A stretch of 64,000 nt of DNA, from assembly GCF_003416885.1 (NCBI RefSeq), contig NZ_QVPD01000003.1, positions 186,001-250,000 on the forward strand. Reading direction: 5' to 3'. Positions 41,294 to 51,144 of this stretch are shown here, one piece after another. A model generated the notes under the pieces. It ran no database searches and was not told where the DNA came from. It worked only from the letters and a program-made list of their open reading frames with translations. The stretch's first letter is position 1. Each line of letters begins with the position of its first letter. This DNA is from Cognatiluteimonas weifangensis. Lineage in GTDB: Bacteria; Pseudomonadota; Gammaproteobacteria; Xanthomonadales; Xanthomonadaceae. The position numbers were made by a program, and so were the translations under genes.

Positions 41294-41315
41294 GACGGCG
41301 CCCTCGGGCGCCGTC
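41294..41315. terminator. 9-bp GC stem-loop between lysM and dprA
   Basis: GACGGCGCC, a CTCG tetraloop and GGCGCCGTC form a perfect stem between the LysM stop (41344) and the dprA start (41268). No T-tract follows on the minus strand, so it may be a weak terminator or an attenuator. Confidence 0.45.
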
Positions 41316-41343
41316 GCGATGAGCTGTCGGAAACTTCCGAATC

Positions 41344-42513
41344 TCAGTACGGCGCGTCCGGATGCTTGAGCTCGTAGCCCACGCGGGTCGGCTTGACGCT
41401 GTCCATCACCAGGCCGTAGCTCATCTTGTCGAAGGTGCGGAACACCAGCACGTGGCCGGCGAATTCGTCCGGCAGCCGCACCTTGGCTTCGTAGGGCACG
41501 GTCTCCTCGCCGCGCTCCGCGCCGTACTCGACCCGGTCCACGGCGTTGCTGCCCACGCGCCAGACCGAGAACACGGTGCCGTTGTCCACGCCCTCGCGCG
41601 CGCCGATCGACAGCGCGACCACGTCGCGCGGGCCGCCGGTGGTGAGCATGTCGGCCACCGCCAGCACCCGGGCACGGCCGTACTCGAGCTGCTGCGCCGG
41701 CGGGTGCGGGAAGAACTGCAGGTCGTAGGGCTGCGCATCGACCGCGACCAGGCGGTCGCCGATGCGTACCTCGCGCGCGGAGTCGTCCAGCAGCAGGGTG
41801 CTGGCCTTGATGCCGCCGACCTCGCCGCGGGTGATGGTGCCGGCATTGACCCGCATCAGCTCGTAGCCCAGGACCTCGTTGCCCTTGTCCGGAGTGACCA
41901 CGTCGGTCCAGTAGTTCTGGGAGTCGGCGATCCGGCGGCCGCGGAAATCCAGGTCGTCCTTGTGGAACAGGTCGCAGCACATGCCGCTGCGGTCCAGGTG
42001 GGTGTAGCGCTGGGTCGGGCGCACCACCGCGTAGCGCTGGCCGGGCTGTGCGTCGGGCAGGCCGCGGACGTAGGCGAGCTGGCCCTGGCTGCTGCGCAGG
42101 CGGTCCTCTTCCAGGCCGACCACGTAGGGCAACTGCTCGAAGCCGTCGACCACGCGCAGGTCCTTCAGGAACGGTTCCACCTGCACCAGCGGGATCGCGT
42201 CGATCGGCGCGCCCTCGCGCGGGCCCGGCTGCACCGCTACGCGGTCCAGGTAGGCCAGCGAGATCACGTCGCCGGGGTAGATCAGGTGCGGGTTCTGGAT
42301 CTGCGGGTTGGCCTGCCAGATTTCCGGCCACAGCCACGGCTTCTGCAGGAAGCGCCCGGCGATGTCCCAGAGCGTGTCGCCACGCTGGACGACATAGCGG
42401 TCGGGGTGGTCGCCGCGCATTTCCACGGCGGCCGCGTATGTCGCGACGGTCAGCAGCGCGACGGCGAAAACCGTGCGCAGCCCTTGAGAAAGGCGCTTAA
42501 GCTTGGCGGCCAT
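41344..42513 (-). CDS. LysM peptidoglycan-binding domain protein
   Basis: 389 residues. A signal peptide (LRTVFAVALLTVATYAAA) precedes one LysM domain (YVVQRGDTLWDIAGRFLQKPWLWPEIWQANP, then PHLIYPGDVISL). The rest (~100-389) is a conserved region without a catalytic motif I recognise. LysM proteins of this type are routinely found divergent from def-fmt and upstream of dprA in gammaproteobacteria. Probably a periplasmic cell-wall protein. Confidence 0.88.
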   Translation of the reverse strand: MAAKLKRLSQGLRTVFAVALLTVATYAAAVEMRGDHPDRYVVQRGDTLWDIAGRFLQKPWLWPEIWQANPQIQNPHLIYPGDVISLAYLDRVAVQPGPREGAPIDAIPLVQVEPFLKDLRVVDGFEQLPYVVGLEEDRLRSSQGQLAYVRGLPDAQPGQRYAVVRPTQRYTHLDRSGMCCDLFHKDDLDFRGRRIADSQNYWTDVVTPDKGNEVLGYELMRVNAGTITRGEVGGIKASTLLLDDSAREVRIGDRLVAVDAQPYDLQFFPHPPAQQLEYGRARVLAVADMLTTGGPRDVVALSIGAREGVDNGTVFSVWRVGSNAVDRVEYGAERGEETVPYEAKVRLPDEFAGHVLVFRTFDKMSYGLVMDSVKPTRVGYELKHPDAPY

Positions 42514-42671
42514 CTACCCGCTCCCCTTGAGAATTTCCCCGTACAGCCGGGCCAATATAGCCCAGAAAACACGGGCCTTGGCAAGCGTTGGGCGCTACAA
42601 TCCACCCTGCGCCAGCCCCGGCGCCCGCGGATGTGACCGCCGCCCCCGTTTTCGCCGATACGCTCCCCGCC

Positions 42672-43190
42672 ATGGCCCTGCTCCCGATCCTCGAGTTCCC
42701 CGACCCCCGGCTGCGCACCAAGGCGGCGCCGGTGGAGCCGGCGTGGCTGGCCGAGGCGGCCACCCAGCGCCTGCTCGACGACATGTTCGAGACCATGTAC
42801 GCCGCCCCCGGGATCGGCCTGGCCGCCAGCCAGGTCGACGTGCACAAGCGGTTCATGGTCATAGACGTGTCGGAAGAGAAGAACCGGCCGCTGGTGTTCG
42901 TCAATCCGGTCATCACCGCGCGCAGCGGCGAGCAGGTGTTCCAGGAAGGCTGCCTCTCGGTGCCGGGCATCTTCGCCGACGTCGCCCGCGCCGAGAAGAT
43001 CGCGGTGACCGCGCTCGACCGCCACGGCGCGGCGTTCGCGCTGGAGGTCGACGGCCTGCTCGCGGTCTGCATCCAGCACGAGATGGACCACCTGGACGGC
43101 AAGCTGTTCGTCGATTACCTGTCGCCGCTCAAGCGCGAGCTGGTGCGCAAGAAGCTGCTCAAGCAGCGCAAGCAGTCGGCTGCCGCCTGA
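42672..43190 (+). CDS. def: peptide deformylase
   Basis: 172 residues. It removes the N-formyl group from new proteins. The three metal-site motifs are intact: [15 protein letters not shown] and HEMDHLDG. The ATG at 42672 starts [14 protein letters not shown], the family N-terminus. It leads the def-fmt-rsmB series; 158 bp separate it from the divergent LysM gene. Confidence 0.95.
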   Translation: MALLPILEFPDPRLRTKAAPVEPAWLAEAATQRLLDDMFETMYAAPGIGLAASQVDVHKRFMVIDVSEEKNRPLVFVNPVITARSGEQVFQEGCLSVPGIFADVARAEKIAVTALDRHGAAFALEVDGLLAVCIQHEMDHLDGKLFVDYLSPLKRELVRKKLLKQRKQSAAA

Positions 43191-43290
43191 GCGCCGGCGC
43201 GCACCGTCGTCGCGGCACGGGCGTCGTGCCCGCGCCATCCGGGCGCAGCGCCCCGGCCGCATCGCACGCGGACAGGCAGGAACCCTGCGC

Positions 43291-44217
43291 ATGCCCCTGA
43301 GAATCGTCTTCGCCGGCACCCCGGAATTCGCCGTGCCCTCGCTGCGCGCCGCCGCGCAGCGCGGCGAGGTGGTCGCGGTCTATACCCAGCCCGACCGCCC
43401 GGCCGGCCGCGGCCGTGGGTTGCAGCCCTCGCCGGTCAAGCGCGAGGCGCTCGCGCGCGGGCTGCCGGTGCTGCAGCCCGAATCGCTGAAGTCGCAGCTC
43501 TCGCGCGACGCGCTGCGGGCGCTGAAGCCGGACCTGCTGGTGGTGGTCGCCTACGGCCTGCTGCTGCCGCCGAAGATCCTCGAGATTCCGGTCCACGGCT
43601 GCTGGAACGTGCACGCCTCGCTGCTGCCGCGCTGGCGCGGCGCCGCGCCGATCCAGCGCGCGATCGAAGCCGGCGACGCGGAAACCGGCGTGTGCCTGAT
43701 GCAGATGGAACAAGGCCTGGACACCGGTCCGGTGCTGCTGTCGCAGCGCACCGCCATCGGCGCGGACGAAACCGCCGGCCAGTTGCACGCGCGCCTGGCC
43801 GAGCTCGGCGCGCAGACGCTGGCCGACGGTCTCGGCCTGTTGCGCGCGGGCATGAAGCCGGTGCCGCAGCCGCAGCCGGACACCGGCGTCACCTACGCGC
43901 GCAAGCTCGACAAGGCCGAGGCGAAGCTCGACTGGGCGCAGCCGGCCGCCGTCCTGGCGCGCAAGGTCCGCGCCTTCCATCCCTGGCCGGTAGCCGAGGC
44001 GCAGCTGCGCGGCGAGCGCATCCGCATCCACGCCGCGCACGTGTTGCCCTGCCGGCACGCCGCCGCGCCGGGCACGGTGCTGGCGGCCGGGCGCGCGGGC
44101 ATCGATGTCGCCTGCGGCGAGGACGCCCTGCGCATCGAGGTGCTGCAGCGCGAGGGCGGCCGCGCGCTCGGCGCCGCCGATTACCTCAACGCGCGGCCGT
44201 TGCCGCCGCAGGCATGA
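43291..44217 (+). CDS. fmt: methionyl-tRNA formyltransferase
   Basis: 308 residues. It formylates initiator Met-tRNA. Seen: [15 protein letters not shown], the catalytic [20 protein letters not shown] (Asn/His) and the C-terminal OB domain ([19 protein letters not shown]). The stop overlaps the rsmB start (ATGA), so the genes are coupled; 100 bp precede it after def. Confidence 0.95.
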   Translation: MPLRIVFAGTPEFAVPSLRAAAQRGEVVAVYTQPDRPAGRGRGLQPSPVKREALARGLPVLQPESLKSQLSRDALRALKPDLLVVVAYGLLLPPKILEIPVHGCWNVHASLLPRWRGAAPIQRAIEAGDAETGVCLMQMEQGLDTGPVLLSQRTAIGADETAGQLHARLAELGAQTLADGLGLLRAGMKPVPQPQPDTGVTYARKLDKAEAKLDWAQPAAVLARKVRAFHPWPVAEAQLRGERIRIHAAHVLPCRHAAAPGTVLAAGRAGIDVACGEDALRIEVLQREGGRALGAADYLNARPLPPQA

Positions 44218-45518
44218 ACGCACCGGCGGGCGTCGCGGTGCGCGCGGCGGCCGCGCGCGTGCTCGATGCGGTGCTGCACCAGGGGCACTCGCTGAAAGCG
44301 GAACTGGCGGCGCAACTGCCCACCTTCGACGATCCGCGCGACCGCGCGCTGCTGGAGGCGATCGCCTTCGCCGCCCTGCGCGAGCACGCGCGCTACGGCG
44401 CGGCGCTGGCGCAATGGATGTGCAAGCCGCCGGGGCGCCGCGACGGGCCGCTGCGCGCGCTGCTGTACGCCGGCTTCGCCCAGCTCGACAGCCTGCACCT
44501 GCCGCCGCACGCGGCGCTGGCGGCCACGGTGGACGCGACGCGCGCGCTGGGCCGCATGCACCAAGCCGGACTGGTCAACGCGCTGCTGCGGCGCACGCTG
44601 CGCGAGGGCCTGCCGGCTTCCAGTGCGGCCGCGGCCTGGCCGCAATGGCTGCTGTGCCGGCTGCGCGAGGACTGGCCGGGCGAGCTGGATGCGATCGTCA
44701 CCGCCAGCGCGCTGCCGGCGCCGCTGTGGCTGCGCGTCAACCGGCAGCGCGGCAGCGTCGCCGCCTGCAGCGCGCGGCTGGAAGCGAGCCGGATCCAGGC
44801 GCAGCCCGGTCCGCGCTGCCCCGACGGCCTGCGCATCGACGCGCCGGTGCCGGTGTCGGCGCTGCCCGGCTTCGCCGACGGCGCGCTGTCGGTGCAGGAC
44901 GGCAGCGCGCAGTTGGTCGCCGAGGCGCTGGCGCCGGCCGCCGGCGCGCGCGTGCTGGGCGCCTGCGCCGCACCCGGCGGCAAGGCCGCGCACCTGCTCG
45001 AACGCGACCCGACGCTGCGCCTGACCGCGCTCGACATCGACTATGAGCGCCTGCAGCGGCTGCGGGCCACGTTCGCGCGCCTGGGCGTGGGCGCGCAGGC
45101 GCAACTGCACGCCGCCGATGCGACCGACGTCGGCGCGTGGTGGGACGGCGCGCCGTTCGACGCGATCCTGCTGGACGCGCCGTGCAGCGCCACCGGCATC
45201 GTCCGCCGCCAGCCCGACATCCTGCTGCATCGACGGGCCGCGGATATCGACGCGCTGTGCGCGCTGCAGGCGCGGCTGCTGGACGCGCTGTGGCCGACGC
45301 TCGCCACCGGCGGCACCCTGCTGTACGCGACCTGTTCGATCCTGCGCGCGGAGAACGACGCCCAGGTCGCCGCATTCCTGGCGCGCACGCCGGACGCGCA
45401 GTTGCAGCCGCTGGATGCGCGTTTCGGCCGCGACAGCGGCCACGGCCACCAGCGCCTGCCGGGCGAAGACGGCATGGACGGCTTTTTCTACGCGCGGCTG
45501 GTGAAACGCGCGCCGTGA
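44214..45518 (+). CDS. rsmB: 16S rRNA m5C967 methyltransferase
   Basis: 434 residues. N-terminal NusB-like domain (residues ~8-140) and C-terminal SAM-dependent RsmB/Sun domain with [24 protein letters not shown] and the catalytic Cys in YATCSI. It methylates C967 of 16S rRNA. The ATG overlaps the fmt stop, completing the def-fmt-rsmB cluster. Confidence 0.94.
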   Translation: MNAPAGVAVRAAAARVLDAVLHQGHSLKAELAAQLPTFDDPRDRALLEAIAFAALREHARYGAALAQWMCKPPGRRDGPLRALLYAGFAQLDSLHLPPHAALAATVDATRALGRMHQAGLVNALLRRTLREGLPASSAAAAWPQWLLCRLREDWPGELDAIVTASALPAPLWLRVNRQRGSVAACSARLEASRIQAQPGPRCPDGLRIDAPVPVSALPGFADGALSVQDGSAQLVAEALAPAAGARVLGACAAPGGKAAHLLERDPTLRLTALDIDYERLQRLRATFARLGVGAQAQLHAADATDVGAWWDGAPFDAILLDAPCSATGIVRRQPDILLHRRAADIDALCALQARLLDALWPTLATGGTLLYATCSILRAENDAQVAAFLARTPDAQLQPLDARFGRDSGHGHQRLPGEDGMDGFFYARLVKRAP

Positions 45519-45549
45519 ACCGGACACCCCGGATCTGAGGCGGAAGCCG

Positions 45550-45608
45550 GAACTTCGAAGTCCGGAAGTTCGAGGTCCAGAAGTTCGAAGTCCAGAAGTC
45601 CGGAAGTC
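45550..45608. repeat. short tandem GAAGTTCGAAGTCC-type repeats
   Basis: About 60 bp after rsmB are built of variations of GAAGTCCG, GAAGTTCGAGGTCCA and GAAGTTCGAAGTCCA. The array fills part of the 237-bp gap before the glycosyltransferase gene. It is not coding and has no spacer structure. Confidence 0.65.
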
Positions 45609-45755
45609 CCCGCCGCCGCGGGAGCGCTCGGCCCGGGCCCGCAAGCACGACGGCCATCGAGCCGCGGCAGCGACGCCGGGAGCAGGGCTGTCATCGCCCG
45701 ACTGCTGCATTTCGTCTAACGTTCCCTCCTCTTGCGTTCCCCGCCCCGTCCCCGC

Positions 45756-47435
45756 ATGCGCCTGTCCCCCCGCTCCCGCGACACCTGGCTGTTCTGGTTC
45801 CTCGCCTTGCTGGTGCTCGGCGCCGGCCTGGGCCTGCGCGATCCGTGGCCGGCCGACGAACCGCGCTTCGCGCTGGTGGCCAGGCAGATGGTCGAAAGCG
45901 GCGACTGGCTGTTCCCGCATCGCGGCAGCGAGTTGTATTCGGACAAGCCGCCGCTGTTCATGTGGCTGCAGGCGGCGGCATACACGCTGACCGGCCACTG
46001 GCGCGTCGCCTTCCTGCTGCCGTCGCTGCTGGCGGCGCTGGGTACGCTGTGGTGCGTGGCCGACCTCGGCCGGCGGCTGTGGACGCGGCGCGTGGGCGTC
46101 TACGCCGGCTGGGCGCTGCTGCTGGCCCTGCAGTTCACCTACCAGGCCAAGCGCGCGCAGATCGATCCGCTGGTGGTGTTCTGGATCACCCTGGCCAACT
46201 ACGGGTTCCTGCGCTTCCTGCTGCGCACGCGCGCCGATCCGTCGCCGGACTGGACGTTCTGGATGCTGGGCTGGTTCGCCGCCGGCCTGGGCACGATCAC
46301 CAAGGGCGTCGGCGTGCTCGCGCTGACAATGCTGCTGCCGGCGGCGTACGCGGCGTGGCATGGCTGGCGTGGCCTGCGCTTTCCGGCGCGCGACGCGCGC
46401 TTCTGGCTCGGCCCGCTTGCGTTTTTCGTGGCGGTCGCGCTGTGGCTGCTGCCGATGGCCGTGGCCGCGTTGTCGCAGCCCGATCCCGCCTACCGCGCCT
46501 ACCTCGACGACCTGCTGCTGCGGCAGACCGCCAAGCGTTACGCCGACTCCTGGGACCACGGCCAGCCGCCCTGGTATTTCCTCGGGGTGATGGCGACGAT
46601 GTGGTTGCCGACGCTGCTGGCGTTGCCGTGGGCGCTGCCGGCGTGGAAACGTCGCCTGCAACGGCGCGATCCGCGCTACCTGCTGCCGCTGGGCTGGTGG
46701 CTGCTGGTGCTGCTGTTCTTCACCATTCCGGCGGGCAAGCGCGACATGTACATCCTGCCGGCGTTGCCGATGGTGTGCCTGGCGCTGGCGCCGTTGCTGC
46801 CCGGCATCGTGCGCAAGGCGGGCGCGCAGCGGCTGGCGCTGGCGTTCGGCGCGGTGTTGGCGTCGACGCTGCTGGCGGCCGGGCTGGCGATGCTCGCCGG
46901 CGAGCCGGGCTTCGAGCGCCGGCTGATCGTGGAGCGCGGCGTGTCGGCGGCCGAAGTGCAGGCCGGCGCTTGGCTGCTGCTGGCAATGGGCGGCTGGGGC
47001 GCGGGCAGTCTGCTGTGGTGCGGCCGCCGGCGCGCGATCGCCGGCCTGCTGTCGCTGCTGATCGGCCTGTGGGTGCTGTACGGGCTGGTCGGGTATCCGC
47101 TGCTCAACAACTCCAGCTCTGCGCGCGGACTGATGCGCGAGGCCGGTGCGCACATCGGCCCGGATGCGGAACTGGGGCTGGTGGCGTGGAAGGAGCAGAA
47201 CCTGCTGATGGCCGACCGCCCGGCGGCCACTTTCGGCTTCCGGGTGGAGCCGGCCGAGCAGTGGCGTCGCGGCATCGCCTGGCAGAGGCAGGCGCCGGCG
47301 CGGCGCTGGCTGCTGGTGCAGGACAGCGCCCTGGCCGCGTGCGTGGACCGCTCGCAGGCGCGGCAGCTGAGCGTTTCCAACCGCCGCGGCTGGTGGCTGC
47401 TGCCGGCGGCGGCGACCGCGGGCTGCGACGACTAG
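45756..47435 (+). CDS. ArnT-like glycosyltransferase family 39 membrane protein
   Basis: 559 residues with ~11-12 hydrophobic segments. The first periplasmic loop carries RDPWPADEPRFALVARQMVE, with the acidic pair of GT-C enzymes such as ArnT/PMT, then GDWLFPHRGSELYSDKPPLF. GT-C enzymes move sugars from undecaprenyl or dolichyl carriers onto lipid A or proteins. The donor and acceptor here are unknown. I chose the ATG at 45756; a TTG at 45732 is possible. The stop overlaps that of the convergent GT2 gene by 4 bp. Confidence 0.82.
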   Translation: MRLSPRSRDTWLFWFLALLVLGAGLGLRDPWPADEPRFALVARQMVESGDWLFPHRGSELYSDKPPLFMWLQAAAYTLTGHWRVAFLLPSLLAALGTLWCVADLGRRLWTRRVGVYAGWALLLALQFTYQAKRAQIDPLVVFWITLANYGFLRFLLRTRADPSPDWTFWMLGWFAAGLGTITKGVGVLALTMLLPAAYAAWHGWRGLRFPARDARFWLGPLAFFVAVALWLLPMAVAALSQPDPAYRAYLDDLLLRQTAKRYADSWDHGQPPWYFLGVMATMWLPTLLALPWALPAWKRRLQRRDPRYLLPLGWWLLVLLFFTIPAGKRDMYILPALPMVCLALAPLLPGIVRKAGAQRLALAFGAVLASTLLAAGLAMLAGEPGFERRLIVERGVSAAEVQAGAWLLLAMGGWGAGSLLWCGRRRAIAGLLSLLIGLWVLYGLVGYPLLNNSSSARGLMREAGAHIGPDAELGLVAWKEQNLLMADRPAATFGFRVEPAEQWRRGIAWQRQAPARRWLLVQDSALAACVDRSQARQLSVSNRRGWWLLPAAATAGCDD

Positions 47436-48295
47436 TAGACGTTTGGCGCGGCAGCCGGATCCGCGCGCAGGTCGGGTGCCGGACGGCGCGCGAATTCGGC
47501 GAGGTGAGCGCTGATGCCGAGGTCGCAGCGGGTGCGGTGCGAGGTCCGCGTCTGCGCCAGATAGACGTCGTTCGGACTCGCGCCGTTGCTGTGGCGTTCC
47601 CGGTGGTGCAGGTGGAACGCCAGGCCCGACAACCGCAGTTGCCGGCAGGCGAGGCCCGCGTGCCAGGCGCGCAGCGCCAGTTCGTCGTCCTCCCGGCCCC
47701 AGCCGTGCATGCGCTCGTCGAAACCGTTGAGGCGCAGCAGGTCCTCGCGCCACCAGCCCTGGTTGCAGCTCTTGATCATGCGCGGCCGGCCGTCGCGCAG
47801 CTGCAGGTAGGCGCGGGACAGCAGCGGCAGCCGCACGGTGTGGCGGCGCCGCACCAGGCCGCTGTTGAAGAACGCGGGGCGCAGCCAGGGCTGCTGCAGC
47901 ATCCTGGCACTGAACGCCGCGGAGACCAGCGCGCGCGACCCCTGCACGAAACTGCCGCGGCGGGCGGCGGCGAGGTGGTCGGCGACGAACCGCGGATGCA
48001 GCACCATGTCGCCGTCCAGCAGCAGCACGTAGTCGCCGCCGGCGGCGCCGATCGCCAGATTGCGCACGCGCGCCGCGCGGAAGCCGCGATCCTCCTGCCA
48101 GACATGCCGCAGCGCGCACGGAAACCCCGCGGCGAGGCGGCGGACCAGCGCGCCGGTGTCGGGGCCGGACCCGTCGTCGGCGACGATCACCTCGTCGGGG
48201 AGCCGGGTCTGGCGACGCGCGCTGTCCAGGACCACGGCCAGCGCCTGCGGCCAGTTGTAGGTGGTGACGATCAGGCTGAGGCTGGCGGGCGGCAC
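47432..48295 (-). CDS. glycosyltransferase family 2
   Basis: 287 residues, cytosolic. GT-A fold: SLIVTTYNWPQALAVVLDS, VIVADDGSG, DYVLLLDGDMVLHPRF (DxD) and, further on, the galactosyltransferase-like FDERMHGWGREDDELALR motif. The two acidic motifs are complete. Likely acts on LPS core or a surface glycan. Acceptor unknown. Downstream of the other GT2 gene on the same strand with ~70 bp between. Confidence 0.85.
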   Translation of the reverse strand: MPPASLSLIVTTYNWPQALAVVLDSARRQTRLPDEVIVADDGSGPDTGALVRRLAAGFPCALRHVWQEDRGFRAARVRNLAIGAAGGDYVLLLDGDMVLHPRFVADHLAAARRGSFVQGSRALVSAAFSARMLQQPWLRPAFFNSGLVRRRHTVRLPLLSRAYLQLRDGRPRMIKSCNQGWWREDLLRLNGFDERMHGWGREDDELALRAWHAGLACRQLRLSGLAFHLHHRERHSNGASPNDVYLAQTRTSHRTRCDLGISAHLAEFARRPAPDLRADPAAAPNVY

Positions 48296-48368
48296 GGGAG
48301 CGGGCGGCTGGGGGCGCGCAATCCTAGAGGGGGACAGCGCTGTCGCGGCCGGGCCTGCCGTCGTTCGT

Positions 48369-49130
48369 TCAGCCGCGCAACAGCTTGTATTTCAAGAACA
48401 CATAGCGTGTGTGCAGGGCGTGAAAGCGACGCGCCATCGGGCCGTCGAGGAAGCCGCCGCGCAGCAGGTAGTTCTTCAGCCAGTAGGCGGCCGCGTGCAG
48501 CGGCGCCGCCAGCGCGCCGGCGCGCTGGCCGGCGGCGCGGCGCTGTTGCGCCCACAGCTGCGCGTAGCGCTGCAGCTTGTCCGCGTATTCGGCGAACGAG
48601 CGCGCGGTGTCGTGCTCGATCCGCGCCGGGACCGCCGCCACGCGGCGGCCGGCCAAGTCGAGTTTCTCGTGCACCTCGGCGGGTAGGTAGCGCAGGTCCG
48701 GACGGAACAGGCGCTCGACCGGCTCCCGGCCCCAGCCGCCGTGCTGCAGCGGCGTACCGAGGAAATGCGTGCGCCGCTGCAGGCGCCAGACGTCGGCGCG
48801 CTCGACCGCGCCGCCGGCGAACAGCGTGCGCAACGTCGAGCCGGCGGCGGCGTCCAGCCATTCGTCGGCATCCAGCAGCAATACCCAGGGCTGCGTCGCG
48901 CGCGCGATCGCGGCGTTCTTCTGCGCCGCGAAGCCGAGCCACGGCTGCTGTTCGACCCGCGCGCCGGCGGCGCGGGCGACGGCGACGGTGTCGTCGCCGG
49001 ATCCGGAGTCGAGCACGATCACCTCGCGGCACAGCGCGGCCAGGCTGGCGACGCAGCGACCGATGCGGTCGCCTTCGTCCTTGGCGATCACCACGCCGGA
49101 GAGCGGCAACTTGTCCGCCACCGCGCTCAC
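48369..49130 (-). CDS. glycosyltransferase family 2, WaaE/KdtX-like
   Basis: 253 residues. SGVVIAKDEGDRIGRCVASL, EVIVLDSGSGDDTV and LLLDADEWLDAA (DxD) match LPS core beta-1,4-glucosyltransferases of the WaaE type; the FRPDLRYLPAEVHEKL block is also typical. The GTG start overlaps the stop of the upstream PH-domain gene (GTGA), so the three genes are probably coupled. Confidence 0.84.
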   Translation of the reverse strand: MSAVADKLPLSGVVIAKDEGDRIGRCVASLAALCREVIVLDSGSGDDTVAVARAAGARVEQQPWLGFAAQKNAAIARATQPWVLLLDADEWLDAAAGSTLRTLFAGGAVERADVWRLQRRTHFLGTPLQHGGWGREPVERLFRPDLRYLPAEVHEKLDLAGRRVAAVPARIEHDTARSFAEYADKLQRYAQLWAQQRRAAGQRAGALAAPLHAAAYWLKNYLLRGGFLDGPMARRFHALHTRYVFLKYKLLRG

Positions 49131-50638
49131 CAGCGCAGCCTGCGGCGCGCGACCGCGTGGCCGAGTTGCGCCAGCAGCGCGGTCGCCTGCGCCAGCGGCA
49201 GGTAGCGCAGCCGCAGCGGCGGCGCCAGTGCGCCGGCGCCGGCGGTGTCCAGCCACAGCGTGGCCATGCCGCAGCGGCGGTCCAGCGGCGACTGCGTGAG
49301 CTGCAGCGCCTGCAGCTTGTCGATCTCGGCGAAACGCCAGTGCCGCGACCACCAGCCCTCGCGCCACGCCACCAGGGTGGCGTCGCAGGCGTAGCCGGCG
49401 CGGCGCGCGCGCTGGCGCGCCGCCAGCAGGGTCCACGGCAGCCACGCCAGCGCCAGCCAGCCCCAGGCGCCGAAGCGCCAGCCCAGCGCCGCGCCCGCCA
49501 GCAGCGCCAGTACCGTGCCCGGCAGGCACAGCCGCAGCCATGCGTGCGGATGCAGCGGCTGCCAGTCCGGCGGCGGCCACTGCGCGTGCGGCAGCAGGTG
49601 CCGGACCAGGGCGTCGCAGGCGGCTGGCGGCGCGATCGGCGCCAGTTCGCGCAATGCGCGCGGCTGGCCGTTGGCCTCCGCCACCGCGGTGTCGATCTGC
49701 AGGCTGCGGCGCCGCAGCCAGCGCTGCAGCAGGCTCTCGCGCAGGGTCCAAGCCTGGATCCGCCGCCGCGAGGTGCTGGTGCGCAGCCGCGTCAGCAGCC
49801 CGCGCTCCACCGTCAGCCGGCGGCCGTGCTCGTCCAGCCGGAAGCCGGAATACTGCAGCAGCGCCAGCGCCACCGAGAACAGCCGCAACAGCAGCACGAA
49901 CGCCAGCAGCAGGCTGGCGGCGGCGACCGCATAGGTCCAGTCGCTCTGGCCGTGCGCCAGCGCCCAGCCCAGTGCGCGCTCGCTCCAGCCCTGGAACAGG
50001 CCCGACAGCAGCCGCGGGTTGAACTGCGACAGCGCGGCCACGCCGCCGCCGAGCACGATCAGGCCGCGGTTGGACACCAGCCCCAGGCGCAGCACCTCCG
50101 CCAGCGGCAGCCGCAGCAGAGTGTGGCCGGCCTCGGCGACGGCGTCTCCACTCGCGGCCGCAGCGCCCGCGCGCCGCCGCACCAGCGCCTCCAGCGCCAG
50201 CGCGTCGGCCAGCCGCAGCACCCGCATCTGCGCCTCGGGCTTCTGCCCGCCGGCCGATTCCAGCCGCACCTCGGCCACGCCGAACAGCCGGTGCAGCAGG
50301 TTCTGGTGCAGGGCGACGTTGTGGATCCGCGCGAACGGGATCTGCCGCAGGCTGCGCTGCAGCACGCCGCTGCGCACCACCAGGCTGTCGTGCCCGATCC
50401 GGTAGCGGTAGGTGAAGTATTGCCACAGCGAGCCCAGCGCCAGCACGCCGACGCCGACCAGCGCCCACCACTGGCCGGCGTCGTCCTCGCCGCCGCGGCC
50501 GAACAGCAGCAGCGCCAGCAGCGGCACGATGAACTGCTTGAGCTGCTGGATCAGCACGAACAGCCACGACAGCGGATGCAGCCGGCGCTCGGGCGCTTCG
50601 CCGGCGTGCGTCGCGGGCTCAGGCGGGGGCGTCGTCAT
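49127..50638 (-). CDS. PH-domain membrane protein, YdbT-like
   Basis: 503 residues. Several paired hydrophobic segments alternate with bacterial PH (bPH2/DUF304) domains: YFTYRYRIGHDSLVVRSGVLQRSLRQIPFARIHNVALHQNLLH, repeated later as YACDATLVAWREGWWSRHWRFAEIDKLQALQLTQSPLDRR. YdbS/YdbT pairs are inner-membrane proteins of unknown function. The gene starts within the end of the preceding YdbS-like gene (20-bp overlap). Confidence 0.85.
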   Translation of the reverse strand: MTTPPPEPATHAGEAPERRLHPLSWLFVLIQQLKQFIVPLLALLLFGRGGEDDAGQWWALVGVGVLALGSLWQYFTYRYRIGHDSLVVRSGVLQRSLRQIPFARIHNVALHQNLLHRLFGVAEVRLESAGGQKPEAQMRVLRLADALALEALVRRRAGAAAASGDAVAEAGHTLLRLPLAEVLRLGLVSNRGLIVLGGGVAALSQFNPRLLSGLFQGWSERALGWALAHGQSDWTYAVAAASLLLAFVLLLRLFSVALALLQYSGFRLDEHGRRLTVERGLLTRLRTSTSRRRIQAWTLRESLLQRWLRRRSLQIDTAVAEANGQPRALRELAPIAPPAACDALVRHLLPHAQWPPPDWQPLHPHAWLRLCLPGTVLALLAGAALGWRFGAWGWLALAWLPWTLLAARQRARRAGYACDATLVAWREGWWSRHWRFAEIDKLQALQLTQSPLDRRCGMATLWLDTAGAGALAPPLRLRYLPLAQATALLAQLGHAVARRRLRW

Positions 50639-51128
50639 CGTCGTCCTCGTCGCGCTGCCGCGCCAGGCGGTCGCGCAGGCGCTCGGCATCGGCCGCGTCC
50701 AGGCAAGGCACCGCCACCGCGCTGTGGCGGGTGCCGGCGGTGTGGATCACCAGCGTCGCCAGGCCGTAGCGGCGCTGCAGCGGGCCGCGGCGCAGGTCCA
50801 GGTGCTGCACCCGCGACTGCGGCACCCGCGTTTCCGCGCGCCACAGGCGGCCGCGGCGCAGGCTGAAACCGTCCGCGTCCAGGCGCCAGTGGGTGTAGCG
50901 CCACGCGCGGTCGCCGCGCCAGACTCCGAAGGCGGCGCCGAGCAGCGCGCCGGCCAGCGCGTAGCGGCCGGGGCCGGCCAGGTCCAGCGCGCCGGCCAGC
51001 AGCAGCGGCACCAGCGCCGCCGGCAGCGCGAACCCCAGCCCGCCGAGCAGGAACAGCGCGCGGGCGCGCCGCGGCAGCGGCTGCCAGCCGTCGGCATCGT
51101 GGTCGGCTGCGGGCAGGGCAGCGTTCAT
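50619..51128 (-). CDS. PH-domain membrane protein, YdbS-like
   Basis: 169 residues: two hydrophobic helices (LFLLGGLGFALPAALVPLLL; RYALAGALLGAAFG) and one bPH2 domain (WRLDADGFSLRRGRLWRAETRVPQSRVQHLDLRRGPLQRRYG), ending in an acidic tail (DEDDDDDAPA). It pairs with the YdbT-like protein downstream. Located 16 bp after the LpxL-like gene. Confidence 0.85.
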   Translation of the reverse strand: MNAALPAADHDADGWQPLPRRARALFLLGGLGFALPAALVPLLLAGALDLAGPGRYALAGALLGAAFGVWRGDRAWRYTHWRLDADGFSLRRGRLWRAETRVPQSRVQHLDLRRGPLQRRYGLATLVIHTAGTRHSAVAVPCLDAADAERLRDRLARQRDEDDDDDAPA

Positions 51129-51144
51129 CGGGCAAGGGCCGGCA

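Noticed and set aside
42578..42601. TTGGCA and TACAAT as a def promoter
   Set aside because: The spacer is only 12 bp, too short for sigma-70.
44181..48119. A ~1300-codon open frame opposite rsmB and the glycosyltransferases
   Set aside because: Antisense shadow; the opposite strand has complete motif-bearing genes.
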